Origin: Sulfuricurvum sp.
Lineage (GTDB): Bacteria > Campylobacterota > Campylobacteria > Campylobacterales > Sulfurimonadaceae
DNA length: 18,316 bases
NCBI GenBank assembly: GCA_022729835.1
Contig: DZBC01000013.1
Span: forward strand, 1-18,316
Reading direction: 5' to 3'
How positions within the stretch are numbered: the first letter of the stretch is position 1; every line of letters begins with the position of its first letter. Positions 8,490 to 15,528 of the stretch are shown here, in pieces. Below the pieces are notes generated by a model. It ran no database searches. It was given only the letters and a program-made list of their open reading frames with translations, and was not told the origin of the DNA. The position numbers and the translations under genes are program-made.

Positions 8490-9398
8490 TTAAAATCCTT
8501 TCATCAGATGAATACCGCCAAAAATCAGCACCAAAAAGAGCACGGAGGTGATGAGCACGAGCGCCGTCACGTCGCGCGGTCTGCACTCATAGAGGCTTGC
8601 GAGGTTGACGTTGGCCACCGCCAGCGGCATCATCAGCTCCAAAAAGAGCACTCCTTTGACCATCGGATCGAGTGGGACAAAGTGCAGTGCGCCATACGCC
8701 AGCAGCGGCAAGAAGAGGAATTTTACCCCATTCACCCACGCAATCAAGATACGGTTGATGCTTTGAAGCTTCACATCGTACATGTAGATCCCAAAAAGCA
8801 CGAGCTGCATCACCATCGAGGCGTAAGCGCCCATCATCAGCGTTTTATCGACCGTGCTTGAGGGAACATAGCCGATCAGGTTGAGCGCGATGGCGGCAAG
8901 AGCGGCCCAGATGGCGGGGAGCTTGAAGATGTTGAGCAGCGAATCGCGCACGCTGAAGCTGCCGCGTGAGTAGTAGTAGACGCCGATGGTGTAGACCACA
9001 AAGACGTTGACGATGTTGATCACCGTGGTGTAGGGGATGCTCTGCTCGCCAAAGATGGCGATGCCCAGCGGAATGCCCAGATTGCCCGTGTTGCCAATCA
9101 GCGCCGCGACGGTGGCGATGGAGCGCTCTTTGGGATCACTAAAGAGATGGCGCACCAGCGGCAGACTCAGAAGCAAAGTGAGCACCACCACACCTAGATA
9201 GAGCGCGGGTGCCAGCAGCAGCGAGTCGTCAAAAGGGCGTTTGAGCAAACCCCAAAAGGTGAGAAAGAGCTGCAAAAAATAGACCGAAAGCAGGGTAATC
9301 GTGCGCTCGTCGATGCGCTCTTTGAAGCTGCGTTTGGCGATGTAGCCCACCGCGATAAAGACGTAGATACCGAGAATGGAAATAAAGACCTCAAACAT
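8490..9398 (-). CDS. AEC family transporter (auxin efflux carrier-like permease)
   Basis: A 302-residue inner-membrane protein with about nine or ten hydrophobic helices. The family signature GNTGNLGIPLG is at residues 102-112, and a second conserved stretch (MMPLAVANVNLASLY) lies near the C-terminus. Bacterial AEC carriers export or exchange small carboxylates such as malate or malonate. The substrate here is unknown. It is the first gene of the transporter-thioredoxin-Crp/Fnr operon. A TACATGTA palindrome lies 12 bases before the ATG and no clear Shine-Dalgarno is visible. Confidence 0.9.
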   Translation of the reverse strand: MFEVFISILGIYVFIAVGYIAKRSFKERIDERTITLLSVYFLQLFLTFWGLLKRPFDDSLLLAPALYLGVVVLTLLLSLPLVRHLFSDPKERSIATVAALIGNTGNLGIPLGIAIFGEQSIPYTTVINIVNVFVVYTIGVYYYSRGSFSVRDSLLNIFKLPAIWAALAAIALNLIGYVPSSTVDKTLMMGAYASMVMQLVLFGIYMYDVKLQSINRILIAWVNGVKFLFLPLLAYGALHFVPLDPMVKGVLFLELMMPLAVANVNLASLYECRPRDVTALVLITSVLFLVLIFGGIHLMKGF

Positions 9399-9410
9399 GG
9401 GTGCTATCGT

Positions 9411-9418
9411 TACATGTA
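9411..9418. repeat. TACATGTA palindrome in the leader of the AEC transporter gene
   Basis: A full TTACATGTAA decamer lies 12 bases upstream of the transporter ATG (minus strand). It is in the 79-base space that also holds a G-quadruplex-type motif and a hairpin. Confidence 0.9.
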
Positions 9419-9427
9419 AGAACTTAA

Positions 9428-9446
9428 GGGAGGGTTTTTGGGAGGG
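9428..9446 (+). other. G-quadruplex-type motif (G3-A-G3-T5-G3-A-G3)
   Basis: GGGAGGG is repeated directly (9428-9434 and 9440-9446) around five T. The four G3 tracts have loops of 1, 5 and 1 bases, meeting the standard G4 pattern on the + strand. That is the non-template strand for nothing here, and the C-rich strand is the one transcribed in the sense of the minus-strand genes. It sits between the hemerythrin stop and the AEC transporter start. Confidence 0.5.
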
Positions 9447-9448
9447 AA

Positions 9449-9468
9449 ATAGCCGACACAGCGGCTAT
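9449..9468 (-). terminator. Hairpin downstream of hemerythrin gene, weak terminator candidate
   Basis: A perfect 7-bp stem, ATAGCCG (9449-9455) with CGGCTAT (9462-9468), has a 6-base loop. It begins about 10 bases beyond the hemerythrin stop on the minus strand. Only three U follow the stem before a C-rich run, so intrinsic termination would be weak. It may instead be an attenuator or RNA-stabilising structure. Confidence 0.4.
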
Positions 9469-9477
9469 AGCGAGCCG

Positions 9478-9876
9478 TTAAACGCGGCTTGAGAGATAGT
9501 TTGCGGTGACGGTGTCCATCGTCAGGACGTGCTGTACGATCCAGCGCGGGAGGGTGGTTTTGATGTAGTAGGAAAGCGAGGCGAAGTCGCGGCGGTTGTG
9601 CCATGAGGCGATTTGGGCTTTGAGCTCTTCAAGGGCGCGGTCGTGTTCGCCTTTGTGCATGGGGTAGGGTGGAAATTGGTGCAGACGCATCTGCTCCTCT
9701 TCGCCGCCGAAATGTGAGAGTGTGTGGCTGATGAGTTCGCTTAGCAATGCGTCGGTCTCCTCTATGTCATGGACGTCAATCGCATGCATGATTTCGTTGA
9801 TGATCAAAAGTTCTTCAAGATGGGTGTCGTTCATGCTAGGTAGCGCGACACGTGGTAGGATATCTTCGGTAAGCAT
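9478..9876 (-). CDS. Bacteriohemerythrin (single-domain, di-iron O2-binding protein)
   Basis: A 132-residue cytoplasmic four-helix bundle expected to bind O2 (or NO) at a carboxylate-bridged di-iron site. All seven family ligands can be placed: H19, H55, E59, H74, H78, H116 and D121, within NDTH, HFGGEEE, HKGEHD and W-I-V-Q-H-V-L-T-M-D. The spacing matches canonical hemerythrins. The open frame extends 23 codons further upstream, but AAGGAG lies 6 bases before the ATG at 9876 and the extension is not hemerythrin-like. An ATG two codons earlier abuts the ribosome site too closely. Campylobacterota often carry these proteins for oxygen handling in microaerobic life. Confidence 0.9.
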   Translation of the reverse strand: MLTEDILPRVALPSMNDTHLEELLIINEIMHAIDVHDIEETDALLSELISHTLSHFGGEEEQMRLHQFPPYPMHKGEHDRALEELKAQIASWHNRRDFASLSYYIKTTLPRWIVQHVLTMDTVTANYLSSRV

Positions 9877-10060
9877 AGTCATCTCCTTTGTTTTTGGCGG
9901 AAAGTGTAGCACTTTGAAGCATAAGGTATGATGAACATGAATCAACGAAAAATATGGTGTTTTTTTGCCTCTTTTTTACACTTCCTCGATCCAGCGTAAA
10001 ATGCGCTCGTAGGTTTAGTGTAAAGCATGTTAAGATGCGCGTTTTTTAGGAGGATGGATC
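9877..10060. promoter_or_regulatory. Divergent intergenic region, hemerythrin / DUF420 gene
   Basis: This 184-base space must hold promoters for hemerythrin (-) and the DUF420 gene (+). On the minus strand TGCTACACT resembles an extended -10 near the hemerythrin gene. On the plus strand TGTTAAGAT (ending at about 10035) is a weak extended -10 for DUF420. Neither has a convincing -35. AGGAGG at 10048-10053 is the DUF420 ribosome site. I see no small gene or repeat here. Confidence 0.35.
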
Positions 10061-10531
10061 ATGTTTGCAGAGGGATTTTTGGGGACGCACGCCCCGTGGT
10101 ATATGGACGTGGCAACGCTCTATTTTGGGGTGTTGCCGCTGTTGTTGCTCGGAGCGATAGCGCTTGCGATACGGGGGCGTTACGCAGCGCATGGCATCAC
10201 TCAGATGTTGATCTTTGCTTTGACGCTTGCGGTGGTGGCGCTGTTTGAAGTAGGGGTGCGCGTATCGGGTGGGTTTGTGGCGTTTATGGAGCGCAGTCAT
10301 GCCGATATGACCTTTATGGTCATTTTTTTGGCCGTACATGTACTTGTAGCTCTGGTGAGTGTGGTGGTGTGGAGTGCGCTGATTTATGGTGCGTTTAAGC
10401 GTATGTACCTTGAAAAACAGCCACTTTCAGGGGCACATAAGCGGGTTGGACGCTATGTTTTTGCCGGTCTTTGTGCCACAAGCGTGATGGGTGTGAGCAT
10501 CTACTACCTGCTTTTTATCTTCGGTCATTAG
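10061..10531 (+). CDS. DUF420-like (YozB/CtaM-like) integral membrane protein
   Basis: A 156-residue inner-membrane protein with about four helices (residues 20-38, 47-67, 84-108 and 132-153). The pattern IRGRYAAHGITQM after helix 1, a His in helix 3 (AVHVLV) and HKRVGRYVF before helix 4 match the DUF420 layout, in which conserved histidines line the membrane. B. subtilis members of the family assist cytochrome oxidase activation; that role here is inference from the family. AGGAGG lies 7 bases before the ATG. The 3' end overlaps the convergent Cys-rich gene by 17 bases. Confidence 0.62.
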   Translation: MFAEGFLGTHAPWYMDVATLYFGVLPLLLLGAIALAIRGRYAAHGITQMLIFALTLAVVALFEVGVRVSGGFVAFMERSHADMTFMVIFLAVHVLVALVSVVVWSALIYGAFKRMYLEKQPLSGAHKRVGRYVFAGLCATSVMGVSIYYLLFIFGH

Positions 10532-10952
10532 GGAGCGACGCGGCCATTGCGCGGCTCCAGAGTGGATCAAATCGTGCGCTTACGAAGGCGCGGCGGTGAG
10601 GAATGAGGCAAAGCGAGCAGTCTTGATGGATGGCATTTTCAAAGCGGTAGCTGCGTCCTTCGGGGGCATCAATGCTACAGCGGCTGTAGCGCACCGCTCC
10701 CTCCTCTAGCGCTATACCTGCGTCATCAAAACGAAAATGGGGACAGGCGCAAAAATAGCAGTTCAGAGAAGGCATATCGTGACATTTCACGTTTTGGGCG
10801 TAGAGTGGGCAGAAATCGGGCTCGGCATGGCGCATATTTTCAAAATCAAAATAGCCGATGATCTCCTCTTGCTCCATACCCAAAGCTTCCAGTCGCGCCA
10901 GTAGCGCGGCGTGTTTGGCGGCGTGGGTGTCAAACCATTCGCGATAAGTCAT
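10515..10952 (-). CDS. PF04071-type cysteine-rich small-domain protein
   Basis: A 145-residue cytoplasmic protein with eight cysteines: C48, C57, C65, C68, C70, C92, C112 and C115. The core KCHDMPSLNCYFCACP and the end CSLCLIPHR match the 'cysteine-rich small domain' family, thought to bind metal. Its function is not known. The start codon overlaps the stop of the chemoreceptor gene in an ATGA arrangement, so the two are translated together. A metal- or redox-linked role beside the receptor is possible but unproven. The N-terminal 45 residues are helical and not part of the Cys domain. Confidence 0.75.
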   Translation of the reverse strand: MTYREWFDTHAAKHAALLARLEALGMEQEEIIGYFDFENMRHAEPDFCPLYAQNVKCHDMPSLNCYFCACPHFRFDDAGIALEEGAVRYSRCSIDAPEGRSYRFENAIHQDCSLCLIPHRRAFVSARFDPLWSRAMAASLPNDRR

Positions 10953-12520
10953 GTTTTGAAGTGGGCGAGCTGTTTGTCGAGATTGGTGGCGGCCTCAAGA
11001 AGCTCTTTGGCGATTTGGGAGATTTTTTTGATCTCCTCTTGCGTGTTTTGTGAGAAAGCGGTCATCTCTGAAACTTGATCGACGATAGAGCGGGTCTGCG
11101 CGGCCATTGACTCGGAGTCTTGGAGACTTTGGCGGCTCTTTAGGACGTTTTGTTCGATGGAGTGGTTGGCGTGGCTGAGCTTATCATCGATGGCTTCGCT
11201 TTGGCGTGAAAGCTCCTCGATGTTGCTACTGTTTGCGTTCATCATGTCGGCGGAATCGGAGATCGATTGGATCACTACAGAGATGGTGGAGTTGATCTCG
11301 CTGAGGCTCTTTTGTGTGCGTTCCGCGAGCTTTCTTACCTCATCGGCCACGACCGCGAAGCCGCGTCCGTGCTCACCGGCGCGCGCCGCTTCGATGGCGG
11401 CGTTGAGCGCAAGCAAGTTGGTCTGATCGGCGATATCGGAGATGATCGAGAGTACCGCGCCCACACTTTGCGCCTCTTGGGTAAGGTGCGCAAAGCGCTC
11501 TGAGAGTTCACTACTCATCGTGAGGGTCTTTTGCATTTCGCGGGCGATGGTGGTGGCGATGGCACGGGCCTCTTGTAGGTCACTTTGGGTCGCTTCGCTG
11601 CTCTCAAGCGACTCATTGGCCAGATCGACGGTGGTGCGTAGTGCTGAGCCAATCTGCTGGGCAGAGTGGTTGGTGCGCATGGCGATGGTGTTGGTCTTTT
11701 CGGATTGGGCGGTGAGGGTGTTCGCCGCGCTGCTAAGCACGCCCGTGGAGTGGACTGCAGAAATAGTGATCTTTTTGGTGTCACGGATTGTTTCGTGGAT
11801 CTTGTCAATAAAGGTGTTGAGGTTGCTGCTGGCGATACCGATCTCATCATTGCGGTTGGTGATGGGCAGACGTTTGGTCAGGTCGCCATCACCACGCGAG
11901 AGATCGACCGAAACCGCGTCGAGCTCTTCGATGGGGTGCAAGATGGCGGTTCCCGTGATGTAGTTGATGGCGATCAAAATTGCGGTGAGAATCGCGCCGA
12001 GAATCAAAAAAGAGTTGATAAAGAGCGCCATCATGTCATCAAAGTAGTCAGCCTTGTTCACGCCGGGGATGGCCCACATATCCCAAGAGGGGATGTAGCG
12101 GTAGGCGACGAGCTTCTCTTGTCCTGTGGTGGCGGAGGCGTATTCATAGGTACCACCGCTGCGGTTGGCGCGGATGACGTCGGCGTAGTCGTGTCCGGCG
12201 AGCGAACTTCCCTCTTTGGTGGGATGTACGATCAGTGTGCCTTGTGCATTCATGATGTACATGTAGCCTGATTTACCTACTTTTAGGGTATGTAATCCGC
12301 GTTTGAATGAGTCGTCTTTGTAGGCTTCTGGGTTGGTTTTGGCGATGTACTCGAGGTTGGCAGCGAGTGCGTCGGCCACACTGTTGAGGTCGCTGAGCAT
12401 GATGGTCTTGATCGAGTCGGTAGCGATGAAGTATGCTACAATCACGCTGATCAGGCTTGAAAATACAGCCGCAACAAGATTGAGAATGAACTTGCCTTTG
12501 ATGGTGTGAAGTCCCAGCAT
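10949..12520 (-). CDS. Methyl-accepting chemotaxis protein with single Cache sensor domain
   Basis: A 523-residue transmembrane chemoreceptor. TM1 is at about residues 11-33. A periplasmic single-Cache domain spans about 35-162 (GKSGYMYIMNAQGTLIVHP, then YRYIPSWDMWAIPGV). TM2 is at 165-190 and HAMP at 191-250. The cytoplasmic signalling hairpin has its conserved tip near 355-405 (ISDIADQTNLLALNAAIEAARAGEHGRGFAVVADEVRKL, split here by family convention). The sCache type usually binds small carboxylates, but the ligand is unknown. The C-terminus (KQLAHFKT) has no CheR-tethering pentapeptide. AAAGGAG precedes the ATG by 10 bases. The Cys-rich gene follows with an ATGA overlap. Confidence 0.93.
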   Translation of the reverse strand: MLGLHTIKGKFILNLVAAVFSSLISVIVAYFIATDSIKTIMLSDLNSVADALAANLEYIAKTNPEAYKDDSFKRGLHTLKVGKSGYMYIMNAQGTLIVHPTKEGSSLAGHDYADVIRANRSGGTYEYASATTGQEKLVAYRYIPSWDMWAIPGVNKADYFDDMMALFINSFLILGAILTAILIAINYITGTAILHPIEELDAVSVDLSRGDGDLTKRLPITNRNDEIGIASSNLNTFIDKIHETIRDTKKITISAVHSTGVLSSAANTLTAQSEKTNTIAMRTNHSAQQIGSALRTTVDLANESLESSEATQSDLQEARAIATTIAREMQKTLTMSSELSERFAHLTQEAQSVGAVLSIISDIADQTNLLALNAAIEAARAGEHGRGFAVVADEVRKLAERTQKSLSEINSTISVVIQSISDSADMMNANSSNIEELSRQSEAIDDKLSHANHSIEQNVLKSRQSLQDSESMAAQTRSIVDQVSEMTAFSQNTQEEIKKISQIAKELLEAATNLDKQLAHFKT

Positions 12521-12590
12521 CTGACGGGATCTCCTTTGCTTGTAGAATTTGTTATTGTTATACTAACGCGGTTTTTTTAAGAACCGACAC

Positions 12591-12599
12591 ATTATATCA
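12591..12599 (-). promoter_or_regulatory. Extended -10 candidate for the chemoreceptor gene
   Basis: Read on the minus strand this is TGATATAAT, a perfect TATAAT with an extended TGn. It lies about 70 bases before the chemoreceptor ATG. No -35 match was found at 17 bases. A second weaker TATAAC lies at 12557-12562. A stem of CGGTT and AACCG lies between them, in the divergent space shared with the RqcH-like gene. Confidence 0.35.
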
Positions 12600-12609
12600 C
12601 GGTACGGTC

Positions 12610-13935
12610 ATGAAATTTTCACATCTTTGTCAAATCGTCGATTCTATGCAGCATCTGCGCAAGATCAATGCTGCCTACCGCATAGACGACACCACCATAA
12701 AAATCGCCTTTGATCGGGATGAGACCTACTACTTTGCGATGCAAAAAGGCGATCCTTATATCTTTACATGTAAGGAGCTTCAGCGCTCCAAGGTCTATCA
12801 GGCTCCCTTTGATGTGGTGCTCTCCAAAACCTTTTCTCGCGCCTCCATCGAGCGCATCGAAGTACACAACCACGACAAGATCGTCCGTATTCACGCGTCG
12901 TTGCAAGGGTCATACAAGGCTTCAAGTGCGCTCTTGCAGCTTGAATTTACCGGTAAGCACGCCAATGCGATTATTCTTGATGGCGATGGGATCGTGCTTG
13001 AGGCACTGCGGCACGTGGACGCGCAAAGCTCTTTTCGCATCATACGCGTCGGGCAGCCGCTACTAGAAGTGCCGCCCCCGCCTTACACCCCCAAGGAGTA
13101 TCCGCTCGAGAGTGTCGCAGCCTTTCTCGAAGCTGCCTACCATGAGCGCGAAGTGCAGCGGCTAGAACAGCTCAAAAGCCAAAAAATCGCCCTGTTGCAC
13201 AAAAAACTCGACCGCATCCAAGCGCTCGAATCGGCACTAATCGATCAAGAGACGCTTGAGGCTCAGGCGCTACAGATGCAGCATCAAGCGAGTCTGATTT
13301 TGGGTGCGTTGCATCGGATCAAGCCTTATGCGACGCGCTTTGAGCTTGAAGGCTATGATGGCGAAGTTGTGCCAATCGTGCTGCCACGCCCCTTTGGCGC
13401 ACCTGCGCAGATGGCGGATTATCTTTTCAAGCAGTCTAAACGGCTCAAAAAAAGAGCCGCATCCCTGCATATCGAGCGTGACGGCTTAAGAGAAAAAGCG
13501 GATTTCTTGCGCCATTTTATCGCTACGGTGGAGACGGCAGGGTCGCTAAGTACGCTCAAAACACTCTTTCCTGCACCGATCAAACAAGAGAAGCAGGAGG
13601 CCGAAGGGCCATTGCAGAGTTTTTGGGTTGAGGGCTACAAGGTGCTGTTGGGCAAGAGCGAACGGGGCAATGTGGCGCTACTGGAGCGCTCCAAAGCACG
13701 CGATATTTGGTTGCATCTCAAAGATCGACCCTCCGCGCATGTGCTCATCGTTACCGACAAACAGCAGGTGCCCCAAAACGTACTGGAGTTTGCCGCAAAA
13801 CTCTGCGTCGATTTTTCGGTATTTGAGAAAGGGCGCTATATGGTCGATTATACACCTAGAAGAGAGGTGAAGGTGCAAGAGGGCGCTAACGTGCTCTACA
13901 CCAACGCCAAAACCATCGCCATAGAGAAAGGATAA
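12610..13935 (+). CDS. NFACT family protein, RqcH-like ribosome quality control factor
   Basis: A 441-residue protein with an NFACT-N domain at about 1-170 (GKHANAIILDGDG...EALRHVD), a central coiled coil (about 180-320) and an NFACT-R domain at about 335-435 (FWVEGYKVLLGKSERGN...ARDIWLHLKDRPSAHVLI, then GANVLYTNAKTI). In Bacillus RqcH this architecture binds stalled 50S subunits and recruits tRNA-Ala to add C-terminal Ala tails. The protein is about 120 residues shorter than Firmicutes RqcH. The Asp-Arg pair needed for tailing in Rqc2/RqcH appears to align with E81-R82 (SIERIEV). There is no good Shine-Dalgarno before the ATG. A 3-base gap separates it from the small acidic gene. Older databases label such genes fibronectin-binding. 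Confidence 0.85.
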   Translation: MKFSHLCQIVDSMQHLRKINAAYRIDDTTIKIAFDRDETYYFAMQKGDPYIFTCKELQRSKVYQAPFDVVLSKTFSRASIERIEVHNHDKIVRIHASLQGSYKASSALLQLEFTGKHANAIILDGDGIVLEALRHVDAQSSFRIIRVGQPLLEVPPPPYTPKEYPLESVAAFLEAAYHEREVQRLEQLKSQKIALLHKKLDRIQALESALIDQETLEAQALQMQHQASLILGALHRIKPYATRFELEGYDGEVVPIVLPRPFGAPAQMADYLFKQSKRLKKRAASLHIERDGLREKADFLRHFIATVETAGSLSTLKTLFPAPIKQEKQEAEGPLQSFWVEGYKVLLGKSERGNVALLERSKARDIWLHLKDRPSAHVLIVTDKQQVPQNVLEFAAKLCVDFSVFEKGRYMVDYTPRREVKVQEGANVLYTNAKTIAIEKG

Positions 13936-13938
13936 GCC

Positions 13939-14235
13939 ATGTCAATCGGACCACTGGGAAGCGTTATCTACGTCAATCAGCAAATCCCGCTTGTAGCGAG
14001 TGAAAAGAGCGCTATACACAACCGCTTTGATCTTCAGAATCTAGCGGCGGCAGAAGCGGCCAATGATAAGCAGCGTGATGTCGAAGAGGTGCGCCCTACG
14101 GAAGAGAACCATCAAGTAGACGAAGACCGCGAGCACAACAAACAAGAAGCCGAAGAAGAGACCCCAAAAGAGCACGAAAAGAGAGAGCAAGAAGAGGAGA
14201 AGCCGCCGCATCGTCTGCTGGATGTTACGGCGTAA
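13939..14235 (+). CDS. Small acidic hypothetical protein downstream of the RqcH-like gene
   Basis: A 98-residue protein that I cannot assign. Residues 1-45 look folded or motif-like (MSIGPLGSVIYVNQQIPLV, then NRFDLQNLAAAEA). Residues 46-95 are dominated by Glu, Lys, Arg and Asp (EVRPTEENHQVDEDREH, then KEHEKREQEEEK) and should be helical or disordered. There is no signal peptide and no cysteine. AAAGGA lies just before the ATG, 3 bases after the RqcH-like stop, so it is a real gene in the same transcript. The opposite-strand frame over it is a hydrophobic mirror of the acidic tail and is not a gene. Confidence 0.72.
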   Translation: MSIGPLGSVIYVNQQIPLVASEKSAIHNRFDLQNLAAAEAANDKQRDVEEVRPTEENHQVDEDREHNKQEAEEETPKEHEKREQEEEKPPHRLLDVTA

Positions 14236-14242
14236 GAAGGGG

Positions 14243-14248
14243 TACAAT
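14243..14248 (+). promoter_or_regulatory. -10-like TACAAT before the transposase-like gene
   Basis: TACAAT lies 23 bases upstream of the ATG at 14272, in a 36-base gap, with no clear -35. It could provide a second promoter inside the run of + strand genes. Confidence 0.3.
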
Positions 14249-14271
14249 AGCGCTAAAAAGAGGCTTCCTCA

Positions 14272-14952
14272 ATGAAGTTGGAACAGCGCTGTATCTACTG
14301 CCAAAGCCCCCTCTATAGCCTTGCAAGCGGTCATGTCAAATGCGTTACATGTAAGCGCAAATACAGTCCAAACAAGCTGGAGCGTGACGAAGCGGTGATC
14401 GATGCTTTTGTGGAGGGAGAGAGTGCGCATGGGGCTGCGAAGCGTCTGGTGCTGAACTATCAGAGTGTGAGCACGCGCTATCATCTGCTGCGTGCGCTTG
14501 CGGCGGCGCATCTGGAGCACTGCTACAGCGAGCGGCGCGAAGAGGTGGCGGAGTTTGAGGAGTATCTCTACCTCGAAGCTTCGCGCCGTAGCGACCCCGA
14601 AGCGCTCTTTGACGCGCGCAACTTCATCACCTTCTGCTACGGCGCACGGATCTACAACGTGCTGCTGCCTTCACTGCGCCGCTTCGGAGCGCAGATGATG
14701 GATGACGGCGCCGACGCCCCCTACCGCGAGACCTTCAAAAGCTTCATGCGCAACCAGCACATCGCCCGTCTGAGCTCCAGAGAGAACCGCATCACGGAGT
14801 TTTGGGCTTATTTTGAACGCTTCATCAAGCGCTACAAAGGGGTGAGCGAGGAGCAGTTCGGGCTTTATCTCAAAGAGGCGGAATTTCGCTTTAATTATGA
14901 ACGCCAAGTCATGCGCGACACGCTGCGCCGCCTCTGGATTGAGCACAAATAA
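14272..14952 (+). CDS. IS1595/ISXO2-like transposase homologue, probably domesticated or degenerate
   Basis: A 226-residue protein. A zinc ribbon opens it (C7-x2-C10 and C24-x2-C27), followed by a helix-turn-helix-like stretch (AVIDAFVEGESAHGAAKRLVLNYQSV). The C-terminal third resembles the end of IS1595-type transposases: ENRITEFWAYFERFIKRYKGV, then FGLYLKEAEFRFNYER. The middle, where the first catalytic Asp of the DDE/N core is expected, reads EFEEYLYLEA and lacks a DE-[TS] motif. Transposition activity is therefore doubtful. No inverted repeats flank it, and it sits in a co-directional run of housekeeping genes (9 bases before Tag), which suggests a retained DNA-binding protein. A TTACATGTAA copy spans the codons of T26-C27-K28. 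Confidence 0.6.
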   Translation: MKLEQRCIYCQSPLYSLASGHVKCVTCKRKYSPNKLERDEAVIDAFVEGESAHGAAKRLVLNYQSVSTRYHLLRALAAAHLEHCYSERREEVAEFEEYLYLEASRRSDPEALFDARNFITFCYGARIYNVLLPSLRRFGAQMMDDGADAPYRETFKSFMRNQHIARLSSRENRITEFWAYFERFIKRYKGVSEEQFGLYLKEAEFRFNYERQVMRDTLRRLWIEHK

Positions 14953-14961
14953 GGAGTATTC

Positions 14962-15528
14962 ATGTCCACACCCTCTCGCTGCGGCTGGGTCAGTTCCGAT
15001 CCGCTCTACATAGACTACCATGACCGTGAATGGGGCAAGCCGCCCCGTGACGAGCGCGCCCTTTTTGAGCTTTTTAGCCTTGAGACCCAAGCCTCAGGGT
15101 TAAGTTGGCTCACCATTCTCAAAAAACGCGAAGGCTACCGCGAAGCTTTTGAGGGGTTTGAACTGGAGCGCGTCGCGGCGTACGGCGAAGCGGACGTGGA
15201 GCGCATCCTCACCGGCGGCCTCGTCGTCAAAAGCCGCCCCAAGATCGAAGCGATCATTACCAATGCACAGAATTTTGTGCGGGTCAAACAAGAGTACGGT
15301 TCGCTCTATGCGTACTTCTGGGGTAAGGTAGGCGGCAAAACGATTATCAACGACGTTGCAGACTACAAAACCGCCCCATGCCGCAGCGACCTCTCAGATG
15401 CCCTCACCAAAGAGCTCAAAAAACGGGGCTTCAAATTCATCGGCTCCACGACTATCTACGCCTTCATGCAGGCGTGCGGCATGGTGGATGATCATGAAAA
15501 CGGCTGCTTTTGTAAGTCGCGGGGGTGA
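14962..15528 (+). CDS. tag: DNA-3-methyladenine glycosylase I
   Basis: A 188-residue base-excision repair enzyme that removes 3-methyladenine from alkylated DNA. The zinc-binding set typical of Tag can be placed: C7 (SRCGW), H20 (DYHDREWG), and the His and Cys of DDHENGC near the C-terminus. The helix with LETQASGLSW carries the conserved Glu and Trp of the base pocket, and GLVVKSRPKIEAIITNA and KFIGSTTIYAFMQACGMV are standard. The length matches E. coli Tag. AAGGAG lies 7 bases before the ATG. It is the last gene of the RqcH-like operon run. Confidence 0.95.
   Translation: MSTPSRCGWVSSDPLYIDYHDREWGKPPRDERALFELFSLETQASGLSWLTILKKREGYREAFEGFELERVAAYGEADVERILTGGLVVKSRPKIEAIITNAQNFVRVKQEYGSLYAYFWGKVGGKTIINDVADYKTAPCRSDLSDALTKELKKRGFKFIGSTTIYAFMQACGMVDDHENGCFCKSRG

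Noticed and set aside
8388..8861. Plus-strand 157-residue frame across the thioredoxin and AEC genes
   Set aside because: Low-complexity Gly/Val/Glu/His composition is typical of an antisense shadow. Both genes on the other strand are well supported.
9877..9945. Longer hemerythrin start at 9945
   Set aside because: The extension is not hemerythrin-like and would precede the strong AAGGAG that serves the ATG at 9876.
11666..12271. Plus-strand 201-residue frame inside the chemoreceptor gene
   Set aside because: A shadow of the MCP coding sequence with Gly/Val/Asp-rich composition and no recognisable domain.
14041..14247. Minus-strand 68-residue hydrophobic frame opposite the small acidic gene
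   Set aside because: It is the complement of Glu/Lys-rich codons (GAA/GAG/AAG), which gives artificial Leu/Phe-rich peptides. It has no ribosome site and no domain.
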